From Lachnospiraceae bacterium KGMB03038 (lineage in GTDB: Bacteria; Bacillota; Clostridia; Lachnospirales; Lachnospiraceae), in assembly GCA_007361935.1 (NCBI GenBank), contig CP041667.1:1082501-1146500 (forward strand): DNA of 64,000 nt. The letters are read 5' to 3'. The position numbers and the translations under genes are program-made. Shown piece after piece: positions 1 to 9,511 of the stretch (its first letter is position 1; the number at the start of each line of letters is the position of its first letter). The notes below the pieces were generated by a model, which was not told where the DNA came from, did not search any database, and saw nothing but the letters and a program-made list of their open reading frames with translations.

Positions 1-1089
<1,089 letters not shown>

Positions 1090-1191
1090 AGAGCAAAGAG
1101 AGCGGGCTGGATGTTACAGCCAATGAAAGGGCTCTCAAGCGGAGGCGGAAGGTACGGATGATTTCTTGTATGCAGTTTTCAGGGTATGTAA

Positions 1192-1230
1192 AAGACCTAA
1201 GTTAGATTATCTGACTTAGGTCTTTTTTTT
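1192..1230 (+). terminator. Rho-independent terminator of the rRNA operon
   Basis: An 11-bp perfect stem, AAGACCTAAGT at 1192-1202 with its complement at 1214-1224, is followed by a run of eight T. It lies about 100 bases after the 23S 3' end and closes the operon without a 5S gene. Confidence 0.93.
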
Positions 1231-1259
1231 ACCGGATCTTTCTGCCGGCGAAAGACTGT

Positions 1260-1880
1260 CTATATGTATTTCAGCAAGTCTAAGGGCGTCTTAAGTTTAA
1301 CGTCCGTCGAGATTTCTTCCTCAGATGTACAGCCCCAGGAGGCCAGTCCAAAATCGATGCCGGCTTGTTTCGCGCACCCGAAGTCAGCAGAAGTGTCGCC
1401 GATGTAAAGAGCGGAAGCGGTGTCTGTTCCAAAGCGGCGGATACATTCCAGCAGAGGTCGTGGGTCTGGCTTGTGATATGGAGTGTCATCTTCGCAGACA
1501 ATGTGCTCAAAGCAGGAATAGATGGGGTAGTTTACAAAAGTACGTCCAAGCTGGAGGCGGGATTTGGATGTGACAACCCCAAGATGTGTGCCTTTTTTAT
1601 ACAGTTTTGTAATGGTTTCTTCTATATCGTCAAATAAAGGAATTTTGGAGATGGCTTCCTCGTAGAAGCTTTGACCGATCCGGGCGGCTTCCTGCCATTT
1701 ATCACCGCAAAGTTTTTGAAGAGAAAGATAGCTTGGCGTGCCCAGGGCAAAATTAAGTTCTTTGTAGTCGTAATCCCTGCCTGTTATGGCCAGTACTGTC
1801 TTTCGCAAAGCGTATAAAATCGCGGAAGCGCTGTCAGTCAAGGTTCCGTCAATATCGAAAATCATAGTGCTGTAAGCCAT
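1260..1880 (-). CDS. HAD-superfamily hydrolase (phosphoglycolate phosphatase-like)
   Basis: This is a 206-residue haloacid-dehalogenase-type phosphatase. Motif I is FDIDGTLTDS (residues 8-17; the first Asp is the expected nucleophile). A threonine/serine motif II is seen in VVTSKSR, motif III is the Lys in HKPDP, and motif IV is GDTSADFGCAKQAG. The helical insert after motif I resembles the C1 cap of the Gph/PpaX group. Substrate cannot be fixed from sequence; small phosphate esters are typical. It is transcribed leftward, 39 bases upstream of nothing but the flavodoxin gene's 3' end, so the two may be cotranscribed. The start is preceded by a good GGAGAG site. Confidence 0.9.
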   Translation of the reverse strand: MAYSTMIFDIDGTLTDSASAILYALRKTVLAITGRDYDYKELNFALGTPSYLSLQKLCGDKWQEAARIGQSFYEEAISKIPLFDDIEETITKLYKKGTHLGVVTSKSRLQLGRTFVNYPIYSCFEHIVCEDDTPYHKPDPRPLLECIRRFGTDTASALYIGDTSADFGCAKQAGIDFGLASWGCTSEEEISTDVKLKTPLDLLKYI

Positions 1881-1919
1881 TGTATTCTCTCCTTTATTTT
1901 CTCAGTACCTGCGAATCAT

Positions 1920-2456
1920 TTATAAATCCAGATATGCTATCAGTGGGTCCAGATATTTCCGATCCGTCCAGTCACATTTTTGTCCGACCGCGCACATGAG
2001 AGCCTTCATCCAGGGTTCGTAGGTGGCTGGATCTTTTTTGGCCACAGATTTCTGAAGCAGCCGGCAGAGGGTCCTGTCTTTGAATGTCATGGCTTCTTCA
2101 TCCCAGGCGCCCCGACCGTAGAAAAGGGGAAGATCTTCCAAATCCCCTTTCAGATTGAGCTGTCGGATTTCCTGAAGTGCTTTCTCATCATAAGGCGAGG
2201 CGCCGACACAGAAGATCGCGATTTTCTTGTGATGCTCTGCTTTTAGCTGCTGGATATTTTTTTTCAGATAAGATATTCCGGAAATGCCGGAGGCATAGAT
2301 CGCGCCGCACAGTATGATGGTTTCATAGAGGTTCAGGCTGCCGGAAGGCGCCTTTTTTACTTCCAAACAGTCAAAGCTTGTCATTTCTTGAAGCCAGTTC
2401 GCGTATTTCTTGGCGGAACCGTATTTTGACTGATATAAGATCAATCCCTTTTTCAT
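1920..2456 (-). CDS. flavodoxin-domain protein
   Basis: This 178-residue protein has the flavodoxin fold seen in HemG-like and flavodoxin_5 proteins. The N-terminal LILYQSKYGSAKKYANWL matches the FMN phosphate-binding loop in its variant form. The strand ending LCGAIYASGISGISYLKK and the later IAIFCVGASPYD fit the FMN ring-binding loops. It probably carries electrons or protects against oxidative stress in the cytoplasm; a menaquinone-linked protoporphyrinogen oxidase role is possible but not shown, and no heme genes are adjacent. It lies upstream of the HAD gene on the same strand. Confidence 0.85.
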   Translation of the reverse strand: MKKGLILYQSKYGSAKKYANWLQEMTSFDCLEVKKAPSGSLNLYETIILCGAIYASGISGISYLKKNIQQLKAEHHKKIAIFCVGASPYDEKALQEIRQLNLKGDLEDLPLFYGRGAWDEEAMTFKDRTLCRLLQKSVAKKDPATYEPWMKALMCAVGQKCDWTDRKYLDPLIAYLDL

Positions 2457-2597
2457 ATTGACTTTCCTCTCTTAGTCTTTGATCCTTCTTGTTTCCATTT
2501 GGTGATGAAGAAAAATAAGATACCTCTTTTTATATATATCATTTGGGTCAAAACATGTCAACAACAGGCGTGCCGGATAAGCAGAGAAAGCCATCCA

Positions 2598-3881
2598 TTA
2601 CAGCAGATACTTATCGAAACAGTCCTGAAGGGTGAAATGGCTTCGAATCACGATGGGCACATCCCGAAGCAGGGTGTTTAAGATCTTGCTGCTTCCTCCG
2701 GCGGTGAATAGAGACAGGGCAATGTTCTGGTTCAGGTTGCCAAACTCGATCTCCAGATGATCCTGATGTCTCAATAAATGCTTATAGTAGGCGTTGGCGC
2801 AGGTGAGCCTGATGTCTGTATAGAGCTGACCAATGTTGTTTGGACAGTCGTAGTGGACAAAAGTACTGATGATCTCCCGGTCGATCCGTATATCTTTCTT
2901 TAAGTTCTGAACTTCTTTCCAAAAGAAGAACAATACCAATTGAAGCCGTTCCGCTACAGAGCGTTCCGCCAGAGATGGAAGCTTGATCTGTACCGGAATC
3001 CTCCGCAGGAATGTACTGAGCATGGAGGTCTTGGGACTTTCTGTAGTAGCGCAGATCAAAAGTACATCCGCGTGTCGGGTTTTGGTGGTTTCTCCCAGTC
3101 TTTGGAAGATTCCCTGATCCATCAAAAGGAATAGTTTCTCCTGTCCTTCCGGGTTTAGACGATGGATCTCGTCCAAGAAAAGAATTCCTTTGTCAGCAAG
3201 TTCCACAAGACCTGGCTTATCTGAATCAGCGCCTGTAAAAGCGCCTTTGGAATGGCCAAAAAGCTGAGACATGACAAGCTGCGGGTTCTCCGCGTAGTTG
3301 GCGCAGTTATAAGTGACTAGAGAAGTGGCGGGAGAGATCATGCCGCTTTTTTTGGCAAAATCAAACATACAGTGGGCAAAATGGCTTTTGCCGACGCCGG
3401 TCGGCCCTGACAGGAGCGTGTCCAGACCATGAGGCGGATACAAAATCGCCGCCTTTGCGTGTTCGATATGAGGCTGCAGACTCTTTTTGCTTCCGATCAG
3501 GGAATCAAAGGCCGATTGAGCGGAAGCCTCCAGATGTTTGGCAAAGTAGGAGGATTCCGCTGTAAGAGCGGGAGGAGCCAGAAAGTCGAGAAAAGCGTCC
3601 ATGGAAATAAATTCGTAGGTTGGAAGCTGTTTTTCCAAGATTTCCTCCAGGATAGATATGCTGAAGTAGGTCACAGGGCGTCCCCGAACCCGCATGACCA
3701 GCCCGTCGGAAAACAGCCGATTTAATTCCATACTAATATTGTTTGGCAGGATTCCAGTCTTCTGCGCAAGGGCGTTTATCTGTAAAGTTTCAATTGCGGA
3801 GGCGGGGTTTCTTGGGTCAAAACGGGAAGTCCCTTCTGCCACCGCCTGATAAATCCGTTCACTGCGTGATGGATGCTTCAT
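2598..3881 (-). CDS. sigma-54 activator with N-terminal winged helix (LevR-like, short)
   Basis: A 427-residue enhancer-binding protein. Residues 1-75 form a winged-helix DNA-binding region (LQINALAQKTGILPNNIS). A sigma-54-interaction AAA+ domain follows, with Walker A GPTGVGKS near 157-164, the sigma-54-contacting GAFTGA loop near 212-217 and Walker B GILFLDEIHR near 228. The order, DNA-binding first then AAA+, is that of LevR-type regulators. PTS regulation domains and EIIA/B domains are absent: only about 70 residues follow the AAA+ core, where LevR proteins are near 900. The ATG at 3881 is preferred over the TTG at 3890, because the GGAG site is 9 bases before the ATG and touches the TTG. 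It is divergent from the operon carrying a sigma-54 promoter and is almost certainly its activator. Confidence 0.92.
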   Translation of the reverse strand: MKHPSRSERIYQAVAEGTSRFDPRNPASAIETLQINALAQKTGILPNNISMELNRLFSDGLVMRVRGRPVTYFSISILEEILEKQLPTYEFISMDAFLDFLAPPALTAESSYFAKHLEASAQSAFDSLIGSKKSLQPHIEHAKAAILYPPHGLDTLLSGPTGVGKSHFAHCMFDFAKKSGMISPATSLVTYNCANYAENPQLVMSQLFGHSKGAFTGADSDKPGLVELADKGILFLDEIHRLNPEGQEKLFLLMDQGIFQRLGETTKTRHADVLLICATTESPKTSMLSTFLRRIPVQIKLPSLAERSVAERLQLVLFFFWKEVQNLKKDIRIDREIISTFVHYDCPNNIGQLYTDIRLTCANAYYKHLLRHQDHLEIEFGNLNQNIALSLFTAGGSSKILNTLLRDVPIVIRSHFTLQDCFDKYLL

Positions 3882-3906
3882 AAATATCAACTCCGATAAT
3901 ATTAAT

Positions 3907-3931
3907 CTTACAATTTGATATTGATTATAAG
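3907..3931. promoter_or_regulatory. candidate activator binding site (UAS)
   Basis: Imperfect dyad with arms CTTACAAT (3907-3914) and ATTATAAG (3924-3931), 65-90 bases upstream of the -24 element. A second short dyad, TTATTGTCAATAA, is at 3943-3955. Sites of this kind are where sigma-54 activators bind, and this one also lies just upstream of the activator's own start, so it may autoregulate. The assignment is by position and symmetry only. Confidence 0.5.
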
Positions 3932-3995
3932 GATTTGAAAAGTTATTGTCAATAAAAAGACGAATTCTAGGAGAAAAAGAAGATTAAGAGAAAAG

Positions 3996-4012
3996 TTGGC
4001 ACAGAAATTGCT
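3996..4012 (+). promoter_or_regulatory. sigma-54 (-24/-12) promoter
   Basis: The sequence TTGGCACAGAAATTGCT agrees with the consensus TGGCAC-N5-TTGC: GG and GC are 10 bases apart as required. It lies 46 bases before the first start codon of the operon and next to a divergent sigma-54 activator gene. There is no competing sigma-70 promoter of similar quality in the gap. Confidence 0.95.
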
Positions 4013-4057
4013 AATTATTATTTCAAAAGAAAAATTTGCAGAAAGGAAATGAGACAT

Positions 4058-5047
4058 ATGAGTTATCCAATTAAGGTGAGAGTCATCTCTAAAACAGAGG
4101 CAGAACAGCTGGTATCCCCTGGGGATGTGCTGGAAGCGGTTAACGACACATTTAAGGCCCTGGGAAATGGACAGATCTTCCATCCGGTAAAAGAACCGAT
4201 CTGGATGGGGAAGGAAAACGCGAACATGCTGATCGCGATGCCGGCCCACTTAAAGGACAAAGGGATCGTAGGAATGAAATGGGTAAACATGTATACCTAT
4301 CAGCAGGAAGGAATCCCATCCTCTTATGGAAACCTTCTGATCCTCAGTCATGAAGAGAACGGACAGCCTTATGCCATTGTTGAGGCAACTCCGATCACCA
4401 CCATGCGGACCGCGGGGGGCCACGGAGTTGTGGCGGCCCAGTATTTCGCGAAGAAATCCTCAAAGATACTGGCGGTGGTAGGATGCGGAGCAGAAGGAAT
4501 GGCAGGGATCCGCAGCTTCCTGTATGCGTTTCCTCAGTTGGAAGAATTAAGGCTTTGCGATAAAAACCCGGCGGCGCTCCAGCGAGTGAAGGACGAGTTT
4601 GGTGAAAAGATCAAGATCACAATATGGGAAAACGCAAAAGACGCGGTAGAACCTGCGGATATCGTTCTTTTGGTGACGACGGCCAGAAAGCCTTTGGTTA
4701 TGTTTGACTGGCTGAAGAAGGGGTGTTTCGTGTCCGGTTTATATTCTTTCAACGACCTGGATCCAGAATGTTCCAGAAAAGCGGACAAATGGTATCTGGG
4801 ATCCAGAGACACAGACTACCATCAGATCATCAAAGCCCCTTATCTGGCACAGTATAACTTGAGCATGGATAATGTGACTGGAGACCTGGGAGAGGTAGCG
4901 GCCGGAAAATGCGCGGGAAGAGAAAACGATGATGAGATCATTGTTTATACCCATATGGGAATGGGAGCCCTGGACGTGGCGGTAGGAGATATCATTTACC
5001 GCAGGGCTAAAGAACAGGGAATCGGAAAAGTGCTGGACCTGTCATAG
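4058..5047 (+). CDS. ornithine cyclodeaminase / mu-crystallin family protein
   Basis: First gene of the sigma-54 operon, 329 residues. It shows the family core MWVNMY near 75-90, the conserved substrate segment TTMRTAGGHGVVAAQYFA, and a Rossmann dinucleotide site VVGCGAEG near residues 142-149. Members interconvert cyclic imines or ketimines and amino acids: ornithine to proline, alanine dehydrogenase, ketimine reductase. The exact substrate is not determined. The start at 4058 is chosen over the ATG at 4049 because the AAAGGA site is too close to the latter. In this operon a role in reducing or deaminating an imine made from the imported compound is plausible but inferred. Confidence 0.88.
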   Translation: MSYPIKVRVISKTEAEQLVSPGDVLEAVNDTFKALGNGQIFHPVKEPIWMGKENANMLIAMPAHLKDKGIVGMKWVNMYTYQQEGIPSSYGNLLILSHEENGQPYAIVEATPITTMRTAGGHGVVAAQYFAKKSSKILAVVGCGAEGMAGIRSFLYAFPQLEELRLCDKNPAALQRVKDEFGEKIKITIWENAKDAVEPADIVLLVTTARKPLVMFDWLKKGCFVSGLYSFNDLDPECSRKADKWYLGSRDTDYHQIIKAPYLAQYNLSMDNVTGDLGEVAAGKCAGRENDDEIIVYTHMGMGALDVAVGDIIYRRAKEQGIGKVLDLS

Positions 5048-5101
5048 AAGGAAAAGGAGGTTTCAACCTGACTTTTACTATAAAGAAAAGAGGAAAAGGA
5101 A

Positions 5102-6514
5102 ATGGCAAGAAAATATTTTAAATCAGATGCAACAGAATACACACAGAAATTAGCGGATTACGCGGTGGATCTGAAATACGAAAATATTCCGGAAGAAGTG
5201 ATCGAACGGGCGAAGATGCTCACACTTCATACACTGGGCGTAGCGCTGGCGGCAAAGCCCATCGAACTTTCAGACAGCGTTGTAAAGATCGCTGAGGCGG
5301 CCAATGGCGGAAAGGGCGGAGAGTCTTCCGTATGGCTGGGAGGAAACCAGCTATCTATGGCAAGCGCCGCTTTCGCCAATGGAACCCTAGCCGATATGCT
5401 GGACTGGGAAGACTGCGCCTGGGGCGGACATCCAAACGCGGGAGCGATTCCCGTAGCCATGGCGGTAGCGGAAGGTTTGAAAAAGGATGGAAAATCCTAT
5501 CTGGAAGCGGTAGTGGCAGGACTGGAGGTTTACCAGAGAGTGTCTATGGCGGTTCAGCCGGCAGATGATTTTGATCACAGCCAAGGCTGGGCGATCGCGA
5601 ACTGGCAGATCTTCGCGGCTTCCACACCGGCGGCTAAGCTTATGGGATTAACGAAGGAGCAGATGAATCAGGCGTTTGGAATGAGTGTCCTGTACGCGAA
5701 AATGCCTTCTAATCTTCAGCAGGGAACCATGAGCAACGCATACCACTATGAATATGGAATAACGTCTCAGAATGGTGTTCTGGCGGCTATGGGAGCAAAA
5801 GAAGGCGTAGCCAATCTGAAGGACTGCTTTGATATCCCTTACGCTTACTGCGAACAACTGACAAAGGCAGTAGACAGATCCTGGCTGAATCGGGGGCTGA
5901 ATGAGAACTTCTATATGATGGACGTGCTGGTAAAACACTGGCCGGCAAACATGTGGGTACAGACACCGGTAGAGATGGTGCTGGATATGGTGAAAGAGAA
6001 CAGCATCAATCCAGACGATATCGAAGAGATCATCGTGAATCCGCCGACCCAGTACCGGATGCACTTCTATGAAGATGGGTTTGAGAGCCTGATGGAAGCG
6101 CAGTTCAGTATTCCATACGTGATCGCCGCTGCGCTGATCGATCCGAATCCGGGTCCAAACTGGTACACCGAGGAGAAATTCAACGATCCTAAGATCATTG
6201 AATATGGAAAGAAAGTAAAGGCAGGTCCGGACAAGGAAGACACACTTCTGGAATGTTTCCATGTATTCCAGCAGGGAAGCCATCCCAAGAAGACGGTTAC
6301 TATCAAGATGAAAGACGGAACCGTCTATGAGAAGACACAGAGGACTCACAAAGGCCATCCATTGGATATGCTGACAAGAGAAGAGTTCTGTGATCTGTTC
6401 CGCAGAGAGGCATCCTTTGCTCTTACACCGGAGAAGACAGAGAAGCTGATGGACTTCATCCTGAATCTGGAAAATGTTGACGATATGTCCAAGATCCATG
6501 ATCTTCTTGTGTAG
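5102..6514 (+). CDS. MmgE/PrpD family protein
   Basis: A 470-residue member of the family that includes 2-methylcitrate dehydratase, cis-aconitate decarboxylase and iminodisuccinate epimerase. Recognisable features are the N-terminal helical repeat (ENIPEEVIERAKMLTLHTLGVALA), the DMLDWEDCAWGGHPNAGAIPVAMAVAEG segment around residues 97-125, and a C-terminal lid domain with HPKKTVTIKMKDG. Length is normal. Because the family includes an epimerase acting on an imino-dicarboxylate, and the next gene is opine-dehydrogenase-like, an N-substituted amino acid substrate is a reasonable guess rather than propionate catabolism; no prpB or prpC is near. Confidence 0.88.
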   Translation: MARKYFKSDATEYTQKLADYAVDLKYENIPEEVIERAKMLTLHTLGVALAAKPIELSDSVVKIAEAANGGKGGESSVWLGGNQLSMASAAFANGTLADMLDWEDCAWGGHPNAGAIPVAMAVAEGLKKDGKSYLEAVVAGLEVYQRVSMAVQPADDFDHSQGWAIANWQIFAASTPAAKLMGLTKEQMNQAFGMSVLYAKMPSNLQQGTMSNAYHYEYGITSQNGVLAAMGAKEGVANLKDCFDIPYAYCEQLTKAVDRSWLNRGLNENFYMMDVLVKHWPANMWVQTPVEMVLDMVKENSINPDDIEEIIVNPPTQYRMHFYEDGFESLMEAQFSIPYVIAAALIDPNPGPNWYTEEKFNDPKIIEYGKKVKAGPDKEDTLLECFHVFQQGSHPKKTVTIKMKDGTVYEKTQRTHKGHPLDMLTREEFCDLFRREASFALTPEKTEKLMDFILNLENVDDMSKIHDLLV

Positions 6515-6529
6515 AAAGGAGACAGCGCG

Positions 6530-7585
6530 ATGAAAAAGATTACTGTAATGGGCGGAGGCGGGACCGGGATCATGATGGCCGCGGATCTTTCCCTCCAGGG
6601 GCATGAAGTAACGCTGTTTGAGATCAAAGAGCACGCAGAGAAAATCGAAGAGATCAAAGAGAGGGGATTTGTAGAGATCACAGGAAACGCGGTGAACGGG
6701 AGAGCTAAGATCGCCCATATCACCACAGATATCCAGGAAGCCATGGAGGATCCAGAGTACATTCTGATCGGCGCGATGGCACAGCGCCAGGAAGAATTCA
6801 TGGATCTGATGCTCCCGTATCTGAAGGACGATCAGACAGTGTGTTTTTCCGCGGGAAACTGCGCATCCATCATCCTGAAAAATAAGATCAAAGATAAAGA
6901 CGTGCTGGTAGGAGAAATGCAGGGAAATATCTATCCCTGCCGGATGCTCCCGGATGGGAAATTGATCAGCGCGTTCCCCTATAAAGAAAAGGGAATGTCC
7001 GCATTTCCGGCGAAAGACAATGAGCGGTACATAGCGGCAATGAATGAAGTATATCCATGCCACGCCGTGAAAAATGTATTTGAAGCGACCCTGAATTCAC
7101 CCAATACTTCCATCCATCTTGCGGGAAGCCTGCTGGGGACTACTAAAATGGAGACCATGGAAGACTTCCGGCTGTACCGGGATGGAATCTGTCCCTCCCT
7201 GATCACGCTGATCCGGGCGGTAGAAGAAGAGAAAGCCAAAGTCATGGAGTGGATGGGCTACGAAATAGGCCGGGCGGTAGGACAGATGGAAGCCCTCATG
7301 GAATATGAGAAGTATCCGGAACTTACCATCTTCCGGGGACTGGAAGGACCTACCAGTATCCATCACCGTTATGTGACGGAGGATGCCCATGCCGGAAACA
7401 GCCTGCTTTTGTCGCTGGCGAAACAGTTTGGGATCAAAGCGCCGCTGTGTGAAGGCTTGATCGCTATTGCCTCCGCGCTGAACCAGACAGATTTCTATGA
7501 GACGGGAAGGACAACTTCCTACTTTGGGCTGAGCAATATGGGGCCAAAGGAGATCAACCGCTACCTTGAAACGGGAGAAAAATAG
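6530..7585 (+). CDS. opine (octopine/nopaline) dehydrogenase-like NAD(P) enzyme
   Basis: 351 residues with an N-terminal Rossmann fold (VMGGGGTGIMMAADLSLQGH, residues 5-24) and an all-helical C-terminal domain containing H-x-x-G-S (SIHLAGSLLG) and DFRLYRDG, typical of the NAD/NADP octopine/nopaline dehydrogenase family. Family members join or split an amino acid and a 2-oxo acid through a secondary amine. It begins 16 bases after the MmgE/PrpD stop with a GAAAGGAG site. In a catabolic, inducible operon it would more likely split an opine-type compound than make one; direction and substrate are inferred. A ketopantoate reductase is the main alternative but fits the C-terminal domain less well. 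Confidence 0.82.
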   Translation: MKKITVMGGGGTGIMMAADLSLQGHEVTLFEIKEHAEKIEEIKERGFVEITGNAVNGRAKIAHITTDIQEAMEDPEYILIGAMAQRQEEFMDLMLPYLKDDQTVCFSAGNCASIILKNKIKDKDVLVGEMQGNIYPCRMLPDGKLISAFPYKEKGMSAFPAKDNERYIAAMNEVYPCHAVKNVFEATLNSPNTSIHLAGSLLGTTKMETMEDFRLYRDGICPSLITLIRAVEEEKAKVMEWMGYEIGRAVGQMEALMEYEKYPELTIFRGLEGPTSIHHRYVTEDAHAGNSLLLSLAKQFGIKAPLCEGLIAIASALNQTDFYETGRTTSYFGLSNMGPKEINRYLETGEK

Positions 7586-7589
7586 AGAT

Positions 7590-8315
7590 ATGGAAAAAGA
7601 ACAGACGAAATACGTGGTAGGCGTCATCAATGTAACAGACAGCAAAAGTTCTGTGATCGCGGAGGAAATGCAGATCGGATTTCCAAAGAACGTGGAGGTG
7701 TTGATGACCTACGCGCCTCTGGAGAGAGTGTCTTATGACGGACTGATGGAATTCCTGGGAGCGCTCCCTGGAGCGCTGGATGAATTTAAGGATAAGGATC
7801 CGGATCTGATCATCTGTCCCAGTATGACGGGAAGCGCCATCAAGGGGTATGAGATCGTCAATATGCTGGAGCAGAGAAGCGGCCGTCCGGTGATCGTGCC
7901 GGCGCTGGAGACAAAAAAGTGTTTTAAGGAGCTGGGGATCACACACATCGCGATCGTATCCGCTTTCGGCGTGGAATTGGGACTTTTGGAGCAGTTGTTT
8001 TTTAAGAACCATGATATCGAGGTGACGAACCTGATCAATATTTTTGACGAGCCGGACGAGGACAGACTGCGGGTTGACCAGATAGACACCCAGCTGGTCC
8101 TGGAAAAAGTGAGGCGGGCTGATTTCAAAGGCGCGCAGGCCGTCTTTTTCGACAGTCCTACGTATCGGCTGAGGCCGATCATACCGGAATTAAAAGAAAT
8201 CATAAAGCTGCCGCTGTTTTCCGTAAATCAGATCCAGATTTACGCCGCGTTAAAAAGACTTGGACTTTCCGCAGAACATCTGCCCATCGCGGAGCATTTC
8301 AGAAAAGGAGAGTGA
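7590..8315 (+). CDS. Asp/Glu racemase-superfamily protein (maleate isomerase/AMDase-like)
   Basis: About 241 residues. Fold signatures are PDLIICPSMTGSA near the position of the first catalytic cysteine, ELGITHIAIVSAFG in the second half, and FFDSPTYRLRPII where the second catalytic cysteine is expected. The first Cys (CPSMTG) is present but offset, and the second position has Asp/Ser/Pro instead of Cys, so a standard two-cysteine racemase mechanism is unlikely. The start at 7590 is preferred to 7566: a GGGAG site is 11 bases away, and 7566 would overlap the previous gene by 20 bases. It may be a decarboxylase or a divergent isomerase in the same pathway. Confidence 0.75.
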   Translation: MEKEQTKYVVGVINVTDSKSSVIAEEMQIGFPKNVEVLMTYAPLERVSYDGLMEFLGALPGALDEFKDKDPDLIICPSMTGSAIKGYEIVNMLEQRSGRPVIVPALETKKCFKELGITHIAIVSAFGVELGLLEQLFFKNHDIEVTNLINIFDEPDEDRLRVDQIDTQLVLEKVRRADFKGAQAVFFDSPTYRLRPIIPELKEIIKLPLFSVNQIQIYAALKRLGLSAEHLPIAEHFRKGE

Positions 8316-8320
8316 GGAAT

Positions 8321-9496
8321 ATGTACGATAAAGACAAAATAATAGAAGTGATCGATCAGATCAAAGAGGAAGTGACGGAACTCTGTGAATACATTCACGA
8401 GAACCCGGAACCTGGTTTTAAAGAGTATAAAGCGAGCGCCGCTTTGAAAGAGTTCCTGGAAAAGCATGGATTTACCGTAGAAATGGGGGCAGGAGGTCTT
8501 GAGACGGCTTTCCGGGCAGAGAAAAAAGGAACAGGAGAGGGACCGGTAGTCGGATACCTCTGTGAGTATGATGCCCTGCCTAATGGCCATTCCTGCGGAC
8601 ATAACATCATTGGTTCTTCCGCGGCAGCGGCGGCCGTGGGACTTGCGGAGGCCATGGGAGAGTACAGCGGGAATGTAGTAGTTATAGGAACCCCGGCGGA
8701 AGAAGGAAGCGGAGGCGGAAAGGAAATCCTCTATCAGGCGGGAGTGATGGACGACTTGGACTGCGCGATGGTCTTCCATCCCAATTCCCATACGGTGTTA
8801 AACGACATTTTACTTGCTATCGCGGCATATTCTTTTACCTTTCACGGGAAGGCGGCCCATGCCGGCGCGTGTCCAGAGAAAGGAAACAGCGCGGTAGAAG
8901 CAGTGATCCAGTTGTTTAATAATATCAACGGCCTGCGGGTAACGACCAAGACCAGCATGAAAATGCATGGGATCATCAAGCAAGGCGGTGTGGTGACCAA
9001 TGTGATCCCAGATCTGACAGAGGCGCAATTTGCCATCCGCGCGGCTACTGCCGAGGATCTGGACTGGCTTACAGAGCGGGTGAAAAAGTGCGCGGAAGCG
9101 GCTGCGCTTTCCACAGGCTGTACGGTGGATATCGAAGAGATTGGCGTTCCTTATATGAACCTGATCAATAATCAAGTGTTGATCGGCCTGGTAGAACAGA
9201 ATCTGATTCAGCTTGGCGAGACGATCGATGTAAGGAACGCTAAGGAAGGCCCTGCCTCCAGCGATGTTGGCAATGTATCCCACCGGATTCCGGCTTTCCA
9301 GGTAATGCTTGGCGTAGGAAGCCCGGCGATCCCTCACTCAGATTCTTTTGTAAAGGCGAGCGCGGGAGAGCAAGGAGCCAGGGCGGCGATACGGGCGGCA
9401 AAAGCATTGGCTATGACAGGGATGGATCTTTTCAATGATCCGACCCTTGTTGATAAAGCAAAAGAAGAACTAAGGGAAAAGAAGAGTACAAAGTAG
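8321..9496 (+). CDS. M20-family amidohydrolase (AbgA/AbgB-like)
   Basis: 391 residues. The metal-site pattern of the M20D group is present: GYLCEYDALPNGHSCGHNIIG (Asp, Cys and His ligands), then GTPAEEGSGGGK (catalytic Glu pair) and a dimerisation domain starting FTFHGKAAHAG. C-terminal PAIPHSDSF supplies the last His. These enzymes cleave N-acyl, aminobenzoyl or peptide-like amide bonds of amino acids in the cytoplasm. ATG at 8321 is preferred over GTG 8312 because AAGGAG is only 3 bases from the latter. It precedes the DUF5058 membrane pair, as do hydrolases in the second locus, linking import and hydrolysis. Confidence 0.92.
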   Translation: MYDKDKIIEVIDQIKEEVTELCEYIHENPEPGFKEYKASAALKEFLEKHGFTVEMGAGGLETAFRAEKKGTGEGPVVGYLCEYDALPNGHSCGHNIIGSSAAAAAVGLAEAMGEYSGNVVVIGTPAEEGSGGGKEILYQAGVMDDLDCAMVFHPNSHTVLNDILLAIAAYSFTFHGKAAHAGACPEKGNSAVEAVIQLFNNINGLRVTTKTSMKMHGIIKQGGVVTNVIPDLTEAQFAIRAATAEDLDWLTERVKKCAEAAALSTGCTVDIEEIGVPYMNLINNQVLIGLVEQNLIQLGETIDVRNAKEGPASSDVGNVSHRIPAFQVMLGVGSPAIPHSDSFVKASAGEQGARAAIRAAKALAMTGMDLFNDPTLVDKAKEELREKKSTK

Positions 9497-9511
9497 AAGG
9501 AGGAAACGAAC

